A DNA stretch of 64,000 nucleotides, from positions 133,628,615 through 133,692,614 of the forward strand of contig OW121848.1 of the NCBI GenBank assembly GCA_933228895.1, written 5' to 3'. Both the position numbers and the translations under genes were made by a program. Below the pieces are notes generated by a model. That model saw only the letters and a program-made list of their open reading frames with translations. It made no database searches and was not told where the DNA came from. How positions within the stretch are numbered: position 1 is the stretch's first letter; each line of letters begins with the position of its first letter. This DNA comes from Platycnemis pennipes (lineage: Eukaryota > Arthropoda > Insecta > Odonata > Platycnemididae). Below are positions 36,009-44,889 of this stretch, piece by piece.

Positions 36009-36685
36009 TAGGCATGGGCGATATTGATAATTCAATATCGGAATACGATAATGTTAGCATATCGATAACGTGGCGATAACGATAACTCATATCGTGACGA
36101 TAAATATCGCTATAAATATCGCCATAAAATATCATGATATCGCATGAAGTTACTCAAAGTTACTTTTGGTAATCATCTAAAGTAAGATCACATTATTCTA
36201 GCAAGCCGAATAGTTTGTTTGGCTGGGTTTGTTTCGATATCTTTAGATCAGCGGACAATACATGCACTAATTTACAAACAGTTGTTTTCAGTTCCTTCCA
36301 AATTTGATCATGACGTCACCTATAAACTATCAGACCACTGAAATGGAAAGAGAGAGTGAGAGAGAACTGCTGAGAATTTGAATTAGCAGATAGCAGAATA
36401 GTAAGTTTACAAACGTACTTGCTCCAGCTTAAGCGAAGGCCAACTCAAAGGCTGTCTTTTTCCGATATCACGATCTTTTGTAGTGATAATATATCGTGAT
36501 ATTTTATCGGGGCGCGATATCGTGATATTTTATCGGGACGCGATATCATGATATTTATCGGGGCACGATAAGACGATATTTATCGAGCAACGATATATCG
36601 TCAATTTTAAAAACTAAATATCGGATTCGCGATATATTAAAATATCGCGATATTTTACGATATATCGATATATCGCCCAGGTCTA
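36009..36685. mobile_element. hAT-type non-autonomous element 3 (CGATAT-rich)
   Basis: The termini TAGGCATGGGCGATAT and the complement TAGACCTGGGCGATAT differ at two of 16 positions. The 8-bp duplication GGTGTAAA is exact (36001-36008 and 36686-36693). The subterminal parts are arrays of GATATTTTATCGGG and CGATAT variants on both sides. Non-coding. Confidence 0.9.
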
Positions 36686-36693
36686 GGTGTAAA

Positions 36694-36775
36694 TGATAGG
36701 TAGGTGAAATACTGCTAGAGTGGTATGTAGTGCATGATGCATGTTTAACGTTACCAACCCACGAGGACTGAGAAA
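36694..36775 (+). mobile_element. CR1-like 3' UTR fragment
   Basis: GATAGGTAGGTGAAATACTG and GTAGTGCATGATGCATGTTT match the segment upstream of the family terminus at 21.05 and 41.70 kb. Confidence 0.6.
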
Positions 36776-36856
36776 ATACAGGTAAGTAAATATATTTTGA
36801 GAAATGCCTTTCTTACCAGTGATCACTTCATTACTGCATAGAAACTAACTAGTTGT

Positions 36857-37225
36857 CTACATCAACATCTATAAAAAAGCGATACCCTTCAAAATCACCA
36901 TGAGGGTGTGTGGCAGAGGGTGAATATCACCAAACATGCGCCATTGACATGCAACTAGGCTACTACATGGGAACATGCCATATAATAGGGTCATATGTAG
37001 CCAGACTACTCTAATAGTTCACGTACCTATCCCTTTGTTATGCTGCCTATTGTGTTCTCTTATAGCACGCGGGAAAAACGACAATTTGAATCTATCAGTA
37101 CGAAAATCTATCCCTCTAATATTATTTATATGGTCGAATCTAGCATAATACGCCGGTTTTTTTTTAAATATATAGCTAACATATTCAGTAAAGCCATCCG
37201 TTTTAAATTTCTGTTCTACGTAACT
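36857..37225 (-). pseudogene. CR1-like element end with last RT codons
   Basis: The minus strand encodes KPAYYARFDHINNIRGIDF, RTDRFKLSFFPRAIREHNR and QHNKGIG (37220-37020). This is the conserved FFPRTI..WN-type C-terminus of CR1-like RTs. A 3' UTR and terminus follow at 36857-36920. This fragment shows where the coding region ends relative to the terminus. Confidence 0.85.
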
Positions 37226-37600
37226 CATATATCTACATCTACACAATACTCTGCAAGCCACCGCGAGGGCGTGTGGCAGGGGGTGAAGATCACCAAGCAT
37301 GCACTACCGACATGCAAACAAGCAACTATAGAGTCTCATGCAACTAGATTGTTAGTATCTATAGTATTAAAGAGATTAATACATGCATCATGCACTACAG
37401 ACTACTCTAAAATATTTCCCCTACCTATCCCTTTGCTATGATGCCTATTCTGTTCTCTTATAGTACGGGGAAAATGCTATTTTGAATCTATCAGTACGAC
37501 AATCTACCTCTCTAATCTTATTTATCTGATCGAATCTAGCATAATACTCTGGTGTTTTTAATATGTGCCTAACATCAGTAAAGCTATCGGATTAACATGT
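37226..37600 (-). pseudogene. Second CR1-like element end, adjacent
   Basis: Begins with terminus CACCCCCTGCCACACGCCC, GGTGGCTTGCAGAGTATTGT and GTAGATGTAGATATATG (37226-37285) and runs into 3' UTR and the last RT codons. It follows the previous copy head to tail without a gap. Confidence 0.8.
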
Positions 37601-37735
37601 TTCCATGTAATTGTACTAGCATTGTAGCTCTTAGCTTTATGCAAGTATCGCATATTCGTTAATCTCCTCCCCCTGCCACATACCCTCGCGGTTGCTCGTA
37701 GGGTATTACGCATTTTCAGATGCAGATGATGAAAT
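37601..37735 (+). mobile_element. CR1-like 3' terminus, opposite strand
   Basis: CATGTTTCCATGTAATTG, CTCCCCCTGCCACATACCC and GGTTGCTCGTAGGGTATTAC. Plus orientation directly next to minus copies. Confidence 0.75.
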
Positions 37736-37894
37736 ATTAGTAACGATCAATTTTTAACACTTTATTTATTTCTAAAAATTGGCCCGTCACATTTTCATTA
37801 TTGAATCAAAATCGAAATATTTCACCAAGCCTGGGTGATTTTGCCACAGTGGACTTGCTACGATGTGTGAATTACGTTATAAGGAGATATGAAC

Positions 37895-38010
37895 GATGAA
37901 AACCAATGAAAAATTTCTGCCACTTCCGTATTTCGAACCCACGGGGTGGGTAGGGCTCACTACTCTAAACTGATTCCTCACCACTCCTTAACGTCAGCAT
38001 ATTTTCTAAA
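37895..38010 (-). mobile_element. tRNA-derived SINE fragment
   Basis: On the minus strand a head (AGTTTAGAGTAGTGAGCCC) precedes B-box-like GGTTCGAAATACGG and the body GGCAGAAATTTTTCATTGGT, as in the 2.5 kb SINE. Confidence 0.65.
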
Positions 38011-38370
38011 TGGAAAGACCCTGGCTATTTCTAGGAAATAACCAGGATGAATTTCTTGAGATTCTTGATCTCACATGTTAATATTTAAAAATTTATTTTC
38101 TGAGGAAAAATTACCAGTGGAGATACAGAAATTTTTTGTCTGAATGCAGTTTGTTATAGGAGTATAAAAAAATGCATTTCAGAATTTGGTCACTTCACAA
38201 CTCGAAAATCTAGCAATATTCGTGGCACAAAGTTTTCTTGCAGTATCCTAACCCAACTCTTTGTTTTCTCAATGATTCCTTCCTTTCGTTAGTAGGATGG
38301 TTGCTCAGGGGAGGCGACCCACAAATGAGGTCATTTGCGCCATTTATAGGATAGTTTGGTAATGGTAGGA
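38010..38370. other. No gene recognised
   Basis: No supported features. Confidence 0.4.
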
Positions 38371-38374
38371 ACAT

Positions 38375-38575
38375 TTACGGTAATGGAGGAAGGGTGGAGA
38401 GAAACCCGGCGTCGGCTGCGTAGCCTACTCTAAACGACGGGCGCCGAGGGGACCACGGCTTAACGTCCCATCATCCGGACGGAGTACTGAGCCTGAAATG
38501 CCCTCCACTAGGCACCCAACTAGGGATCGGTTTGCCACTGAAAAATTCGCCACTGCCGGTCCTTCCTTTCGTTAT
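38375..38575 (-). mobile_element. SINE body without tRNA head
   Basis: The complement reads ACCGGCAGTGGCGAATTTTT, CAGTGGCAAACCGATCCCT, GGTGCCTAGTGGAGGGCATT and CAGTACTCCGTCCGGATGAT, matching the body of the SINE at 59.4 kb. It is truncated before the head. Confidence 0.75.
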
Positions 38576-38579
38576 TACC

Positions 38580-39355
38580 TCAACATATCAGTATTTTTTC
38601 TTATATCTCGCCTTCCAATTCTCTTCACTCACAATGAAAATTTAAAATTACGCTAAAATCCGCAATTTTCGACATTTGTGCAATAACAACCAATGTAAAT
38701 TTGACACATCCATTAGCGGTGCCCACCTAATTCTATAGCGGAAATAGTTGCGAAGGCCCATCACGTCGGAGCAATCGTATCGATTATCTATCGACTCTGC
38801 TATCGCCCTAACGACGGGGGTGATATTCGATTGCAGTCCGAGGCAGAATTAATTCCCTCCGCGATAACCCGACAGAACCTTCCGATGCGTGATCACCGAC
38901 TGACTCGGATTATCCGTTTTGTATTGCACAAACAGTCATGCGCTCAGATTGTACACTTCATTCGCTCCCCCCTCCCTTCTAACTGGTTGCCAGGAAGATA
39001 TTCATATACATATCGGCTATACCTTGTCGTCTAGCGGTCTACCGCGATTTTACTGGGCATTTCAAATCACATTATACGGATTTGCGGAGGGAACCGTAGA
39101 TAGGTCGGACGTTGGTTTTAAATCGTTTACGAGTGATATTACCCATACAGCACAAACGGCCGCAAACTGGTCTACAAGCCAATTAATATCCACGAATTAT
39201 CTCGTCTAAAAACCGTTCTTACGCGTACACAAATCGAAAAAATACAGTCTATATCCGGTTGTATGTCCGCCCCAAACCGGGTAATACTCGTCTATGATCA
39301 AATCAGGTATTAAATGAAAAGTAATTTTAAGTATTAATTACGTAATTTACGCAAT
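38580..39355. other. No gene recognised
   Basis: Short open frames only. Confidence 0.4.
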
Positions 39356-39360
39356 TAGTA

Positions 39361-39695
39361 CGTAAGATAGGTAAATTGTATCCTGGATAAACATGTTAAA
39401 AATGCTAATAACCAGGGACGGTAGTAGTACAACAGAACAGCGATGGAAAAAGAAATGTCAAGAGAGATGTACGAACCACCAACATTCCCATTAAGAACTG
39501 TGAACTTTACCCCTGTCCCAACCCTCATTACTAGAAGACGAGTAATTTTAAGCATCCAATAGTAATAAAATACCTACTTTACTCCTGGCCCAACTTCCCA
39601 TGATGGAGGATGCGTAATTTTTAGCGTTATGATTGTAACTAAATGTTTCAAACTCTTCTGTTGAAGTAATTGGATTTATAACCCGATAAGGGGGG
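39361..39695 (+). repeat. Interspersed repeat A (copy 1)
   Basis: About 330 bp matched in the same orientation at 62205-62540. Landmarks: TGTATCCTGGATAAACATGT, GAACTGTGAACTTTACCCCT, CCTACTTTACTCCTGGCCCA and TATAACCCGATAAGGGGG. Origin unknown; no inverted ends found. Confidence 0.8.
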
Positions 39696-40029
39696 TGATT
39701 CGCAAATCATTAATCAGGGACTACCTGCCAGCCAATTTTCGCCAGCATCGGACACTCCCTTCGTACATTTTTAGACTCTTCTGAAAAAATATTTCCGTCG
39801 ACATGAAATTCAAGCAACTATAATAATCATATTAATAAGACATATACAGAAGCCAATCTTATAATACATACCTATATAGAAAACTAAATGTTTACACAGA
39901 AAAATACAGTACGAAAACACAACTTGTTTATCGCCTTTCGTATTCAGAATTTAAATTTTGCGTGTTGGCTAGGCAGTAAGTAATCAACATGGACAATCGT
40001 AACTCAAGTGTTCGATCATAAAATCTTCA

Positions 40030-40125
40030 TTGAAAGGTTATTTTTAAATTGGTGTAATGTTGGGATGATTTGAGTTGAACCTGTTCAACCCAATTTACAC
40101 CGAATAACCACGAGTATTGTTTAGG
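40030..40125. repeat. Short hairpin
   Basis: GGTTATTTTTAAATTGGTGT faces GGGTTGAA..CCAATTTACACC-GAATAACC; the complement GGTTATTCGGTGTAAATTGG matches with gaps. Possibly a small foldback element. Confidence 0.45.
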
Positions 40126-40254
40126 TAAATATGGGGATACCCCTTAGTCTAGATTTCAACCCAGCCTACACGAACAATTACATAACATGTGCTGTATGGG
40201 TATGTAATTTATAAATGATCATTTTAAATATCTTTGGACGATAACGGCAGCAGA

Positions 40255-40610
40255 TAGGTAAGTCAAGACTGGGAGCATTCGAAATGTAAATCTGACGAAG
40301 AATAATGAAGATAAAATGGATCGACCGAGTGACAAACGTGAAGTCGTAAGAAGAGTAGGAGTAGAAAATAGATGCCTACTAAAGTTTTTGAAAAGATGAT
40401 GGGACGACTTAGTCGGCCGCATAATGAATGGTCTGACAAAGGCTTTCGTCGAGGAAAAAGTAAACGGGAAGAATAAAAAGGGAAGCTTCTTGCAAAACAT
40501 AAATGGAGCAAGTTGTAAACGATGAGAAAGAAAAGTAATTATTAAAATACGAAGGGACGAGTTAAGGTCGAAGTCAAACCAGTCTTAGCGTTGTCGACAC
40601 TGATGACGAT
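40255..40610 (+). pseudogene. Non-LTR C-terminal tail, badly degraded
   Basis: Retains TAAAATGGATCGACCGAGTG, a frameshifted VRRVGVEN, GACTTAGTCGGCCGCATAAT and GTAAACGGGAAGAATAAAAA in the order of the 18.9 kb tail. No continuous frame. Confidence 0.7.
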
Positions 40611-40619
40611 GAATTAAAT

Positions 40620-41395
40620 ATCTTAGGTGCATGAGTCTTATGACATCTGGTTCCAAAGTTTTATCGCATATACGTCCTCTCAGGTTCTCTGACACGTGGA
40701 AATCCGCTTTCATACGCGAGCCTACCCATATTAAGGAGTCGTTCCATATGAGAACCAATATATCCCCATTACAGTCATTCCAGCGAGCGGTTGGTAGTGT
40801 CCTCGCAGTGGACGCAAATTTTTTTAGTGGAGAAAAAGGTTGTCCGCAGGAATCTGTCGGAATTCACCTGCTCCAAAAAAAAGAGTGGGGGAGAGGGAGA
40901 AATGCACTGCGCGCCATCTTAATCACGCACGCTACACCACATTTCTTGGGCGTGAGAGATCGGGAATGGTTAGAATTCTGAATTCCTCTCTTGCGTTATC
41001 CTCAAAGGTGTTCGGGTAAAATCCGGAAAGGGAAATTCTCTTTTAAGGCTTAAAGATTAAAAAAATACACTACGACACGTGTTGGATTTGAATACATTTC
41101 AAGTAGTGCACATTAATTTGAATTTTAAGAAAAAGTTCTGAGCTTAAGTCAAAGTAACACTAGCTTTTCTGGGCCATGTTTGATATTTTAATTGGACGTG
41201 GTTTTGTGGACAGGATCGGGTTTCTGTACTCGAGGCTTGTGCTGGTTTATTTTTCTTATCAGGGGTTGAACCGCAAACCCTCCTCCTTTTCTTTCTTTTA
41301 TTTTTGTTGCTGTTTCTACTTCTGCATCATCCAAGCGTAGTGCTGGTGCATCGGAGCGCAGCTAGTTTTGTTGAAAGGAGATACGATAGCTTTAG
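40620..41395. other. No gene recognised
   Basis: An unplaced open frame of 116 codons (40631-40981) has no recognisable domain and is not called. Confidence 0.35.
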
Positions 41396-41399
41396 TATG

Positions 41400-41910
41400 C
41401 ATCAGAATTTTGAATGTATCAGAATTAATGCAAAAATTACGTTGAGAATCATTATCAGATCGCTGGTTAAAATACAGATTAAATCTGTCAGAGTAATTTA
41501 AAACGGATAGCTTTACTGAAGATATTAGATGTATATTAAAAACACCAGCGTATTACGCTAGATTCCATCCATCAGATATATAATATTAGAGAGATAGATT
41601 GTCGCACCGATAGATTTAAAATGTCATTTTTCCCTCGTCCTATTAGAGAGCACAATAGTCAGCATAGGAGAGGGAGAGGTAAGTGAATTTTTGTAGAGTA
41701 GTCAATAGCGCATGATGCATGTATTAACAACCAATCCCTTTATCACTATGTAGATACTAACCATGTAGGTGCATGAGGCCCATATTATTGGCATGTTTCC
41801 ATTAAGTACCCTAGATGCATATCAATAGTGCATTTTTTGGGGATATTCACCCCCTGCCACACATCCTCGCGGTGGCTTGCAGAGTATCGAGTAGATGTAG
41901 ATGATGTCTA
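41400..41910 (+). pseudogene. CR1-like element, RT C-terminus plus 3' terminus
   Basis: Plus-oriented. A degraded RT tail (ELMQKLR..IIIRSLVKIQIKSV, AYYARFHP, DCRTDRFKMSFFPRPIREH in shifted frames), the 3' UTR, then CACCCCCTGCCACACATCC, GGTGGCTTGCAGAGTATCG and the tail GTAGATGTAGATGATG at 41845-41905. Confidence 0.82.
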
Positions 41911-42234
41911 TCCTTGATTTCGATCTTGCACCAATACATTTACCATCTGTCCCCTTTCCGCGAACTTACTCCCTCCCTTCACCATTTCTAATCATGATTC
42001 ACACCGTAAATATCTGAAACATGTTCTCCTGTAGCTTTGTGGTATTCCATCTCAAAATTTTAATGTTGTTAACTTTTATGCTTTTTGGTATGTAAGGAGC
42101 TGTATTTTCGATGTTTGCCACATGGTGATGATGCTCACGCATTGAATCCCCGGTCGTGATAATATCAATTTTTCCTGTGGTTCGTATGCCTATTTTTCTC
42201 AGCAGCGTGTGAATATTACATACCAGAGTTGCTT

Positions 42235-42400
42235 GGGCCAGTTCCTCATCCCATTCCCTTGATGGTCTCCCAGAAAGACCCCAAAAATCACTGCTGGTGT
42301 TCTTCACCGGACGTGTCCGAAGGTCACTACCGGATTCGAACCCTTGGAACTCCTGGTATTACTGGTCGAGAGCTGGACCGGACATCTCCACAGTCAGAAG
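42235..42400 (-). mobile_element. tRNA-derived SINE
   Basis: The minus strand has an A-box-like GATGTCCGGTCCAGCTCTCG, B box GGTTCGAATCC, and a body with GACACGTCCGGTGAAGAACA. The 3' extent is uncertain. Confidence 0.7.
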
Positions 42401-42424
42401 ATGCGAAATGGGTGGAATGCTTTA

Positions 42425-42485
42425 CCAATGATATGTTGGCCGGCAAGGGAATCTAATGGAGGTCTGCGTAAAACCAATCTTACAT
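42425..42485 (+). mobile_element. Non-LTR tail remnant
   Basis: GATATGTTGGCCGGCAAGGG and GGAGGTCTGCGTAAAACCAA match the last about 60 bp of the tail family. It lies immediately right of the SINE above. Confidence 0.55.
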
Positions 42486-42489
42486 CTGA

Positions 42490-42905
42490 TGGCCCAAATG
42501 AGTAGCACAGAAGGTGTACTGATACAGCCATAGTTACAGAAGAACCTGATGTGTTGCAATTTTGTCATCGTTGAAATGAAAATTCATCACGAAACAATTG
42601 AAATAAATGGAGCATCAGACTACAATTCAGCTTTACTACAGAATTAATTCCCCAGTTACTTACAGAAGTAATTCCCGGATATAATTGATGAATGAACTCG
42701 TGGATAATTTCGCCAAACAGCAAGAGATGGTGAGTAAACGTCTTCAAATTCGCTTGTAATAAGATGAATGACCCTATCGCGGATCTGAAATTACGTGCGC
42801 GATCGTATAATCGTTTAATTTTTGATAATTACGCTGAATAAAGCGAAAATGTCACAACAATTCACCGAATTTCGTCAAAAAGAAGAACCTACTTACATCT
42901 GAATA
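42490..42905. other. No gene recognised
   Basis: No supported features. Confidence 0.4.
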
Positions 42906-42909
42906 TATA

Positions 42910-43380
42910 CAAGCATAGAAGTAAGGAAACAATTCATCAGGACGTACATCTGGAGCATGTTTCTTTACGGCAGTGAGACATGGACGATGACAGCAGTGGA
43001 GAAGTTAAGGGTGGAAGCATTCGAAATGTGGTACTACAGAAGAATGATGAAAATAAAATGGATCGACCGAGTGACAAATGAAGTCTTAAGAAGAGTGGGA
43101 GAAAAGAGAAACCTGCTGAAAACTCGAAGAAGAAGACGGAACAACTTAATCGGCCATATCTTAAGACACGATGGCCTGATGAAGACAATAGTCGAGGGAA
43201 AAGTGAATGGGAAGAATGGCAAAGGAAGGCCTCGTCAAAAAGAAGAACTCATATGGAACAAGTGATGAAGGATGTGAAAGAGAAGAAATACGTAAATATG
43301 AAGAGATTGGCCGATGGAAGAACTCAGTGAAGAGCTGAGTCAAACCAATTCTAGGATTTCTGACTAATGATGATGAATCT
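42910..43380 (+). pseudogene. Non-LTR C-terminal tail, best-preserved copy
   Basis: Encodes IEVRKQFIRTYIWSMFLYGS, ETWTMTAVEKLRVEAFEMWY, YRRMMKIKWIDRVTNEVLRR, NNLIGHILRHDGLMKTIVEG and KVNGKNGKGRP, then a frameshift into a degraded VKEKKYVNMKRLA end, finishing GAGTCAAACCAATTCTAGG. The RT core is absent. It gives a reading frame against which the other about eight fragments can be compared. Confidence 0.85.
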
Positions 43381-43439
43381 GAAGATTATTCACAGTGCCC
43401 TGAAAGTACCTACCTAGTAGGCAGTGTTGTACCGACGTG

Positions 43440-43475
43440 GGGTTTAGAGTTTACACTACCCCCCCCCCCCCCAAA
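43440..43475. repeat. C homopolymer tract
   Basis: A run of 14-15 C near 43459, followed by AAAAC. Simple repeat. Confidence 0.8.
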
Positions 43476-43875
43476 ACTTTCCCGTATTTAACTATATTTT
43501 ACGAAACCATTTAGAATTTTGCTAATTGGGCTGAAAAATATAGTTGAATGGTCTTCACAAAAATGAATATTAATTTAATTATTGTTAATTATTATTTTGT
43601 TGAAAAATGCTCTAAATATCATTTTACAATGATTCACATATTAATGAAACCCACTCCTCCCCCAGAAGGAAATCCTGTGTATGCAACTCCTAGTAGCTAA
43701 TAAATGCAATTAATGCAGAATATTTTGGTTAGTGAAAATCTCAAAGCAAAGTAGGTAAGAATGTATTTGTTTATATTTTTATTATAATTTCACTCACATC
43801 TTGGAAGAGAACTCTTGGTAAATGTCCTTTACAAAAAATATTCTTGAAATAAGTTGATCATGCGTTGTCATTGAT

Positions 43876-43881
43876 TTTATT
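43876..43881 (-). promoter_or_regulatory. Poly(A) signal of the minus-strand lectin
   Basis: AATAAA on the minus strand lies about 30 bp after the stop codon at 43910, in an AT-rich context; position suits the gene above. Confidence 0.55.
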
Positions 43882-43909
43882 CAATATTGATCCGAGTTGT
43901 TTCCATGGG

Positions 43910-44079
43910 TCATGAATTCCATGACTGATCATATTCACAAACAAATGGTAGACCTGTCTCGCAGTCAACATCATTCAATTCACCATCACGGTTCACCGAG
44001 CCACAATCTTCATTGTTCCTAGAATCATCCGGGTTGGGTCCAGCCCAGGTTGTGAATCCAGTCTCATTTATAGGCTGAC
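43910..44079 (-). CDS. C-type lectin 1, exon 3 (C-terminal half of lectin domain)
   Basis: 170 bp from acceptor ...CTCTTAG to the TGA stop. It encodes GQPINETGFTTWAGPNPDDS, the block NNEDCGSVNRDGELNDVDC, and finally PFVCEYDQSWNS. Three of the four lectin-domain cysteines lie here. The sugar-binding triplet expected as EPN or QPD reads NPD (residues 184-186) if aligned to W..GQPDN, and the usual WND before the third cysteine is LND. The exon is the same length as exon 3 of the plus-strand paralog, with 38 of 56 residues identical by my count. Splice phase (one base carried over, completing Gly) matches exon 2. Confidence 0.92.
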
Positions 44080-44209
44080 CTAAGAGAACAGGTAAAAATA
44101 CATCCAAAATAATGAGGATATTGCAATGGATGATTGTAATACTTTGTAGACATACCTCATGGGTATTGATGGCCATGGGATGAGGGTATGTACCCAAGTA
44201 GAAAATACT

Positions 44210-44410
44210 TATGAATAAATTATTTTAAAATATATTGAAAAATAATTTTAAAATCATTTTAAAATTATTTTAAAATAATGTTCACTCTATTTTTTGGAGT
44301 TTCAAAATTCTTTAAATTATTTTAAAGTGATTTCTTCTTAAGTTTAAAATATTTTGAAAAATATTTTAATATAATTTAAAAATTATTTATTCAATTTTTT
44401 CCAAGTCTTT
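44210..44410. repeat. AT-rich low-complexity tract in intron
   Basis: Repeated ATTTTAAAAT-type words on both strands; low-complexity sequence inside lectin 1 intron 2. Confidence 0.7.
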
Positions 44411-44639
44411 TATAAAATGTATGTATGCATGCCATTCCCTTCCGGAGTAGGCACAGTCGAAAAGTATCACTTATACTTGTATGCTTTGCTCTACTTCAAC
44501 AGCTTCCTCCATTCTGACTTAGCCTTGCAAACCTTTTAAAAGGTGTTTGCCTCTATTTACTCTATACCTATACAACATGTATACCTTTATATAGCCCTTG
44601 AATTTTATTGTTTACTTTCTCTCGCGATTTGAAAAAATC

Positions 44640-44885
44640 TCGTGTTTAACCTGAACGTTGGTTTTTGACAAGAGAGCTCACACCACACCATTGCCGTGAG
44701 AAAATCTCACATTCATGTGCATCACACACTCACCTGCAATTTATTACTAAGTTCTGACACACAGAAAATAGAACCACAAGGATTTTTAGGTGGGGTGTCT
44801 GGAGCGAACATCTGCCTGGAATTTGAACCACGGACCCTCCATTTGTAGCGCAGCACACTGTCCACTACGCCACCATGAATCCATA
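44640..44885 (-). mobile_element. tRNA-derived SINE in lectin 1 intron 2
   Basis: The minus strand has head GGTGGCGTAGTGGACAGTGT, B box GGTTCAAATTCC, and a body with TTCTGTGTGTCAGAACTTAG, placing it with the SINEs at 3.2 and 11.0 kb. It shares the strand of the lectin transcript. Confidence 0.8.
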
Positions 44886-44889
44886 TTTC

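Noticed and set aside
40631..40981. 116-codon plus-strand frame
   Set aside because: No domain, no splice-signal context and no repeat family; a chance frame is more likely.
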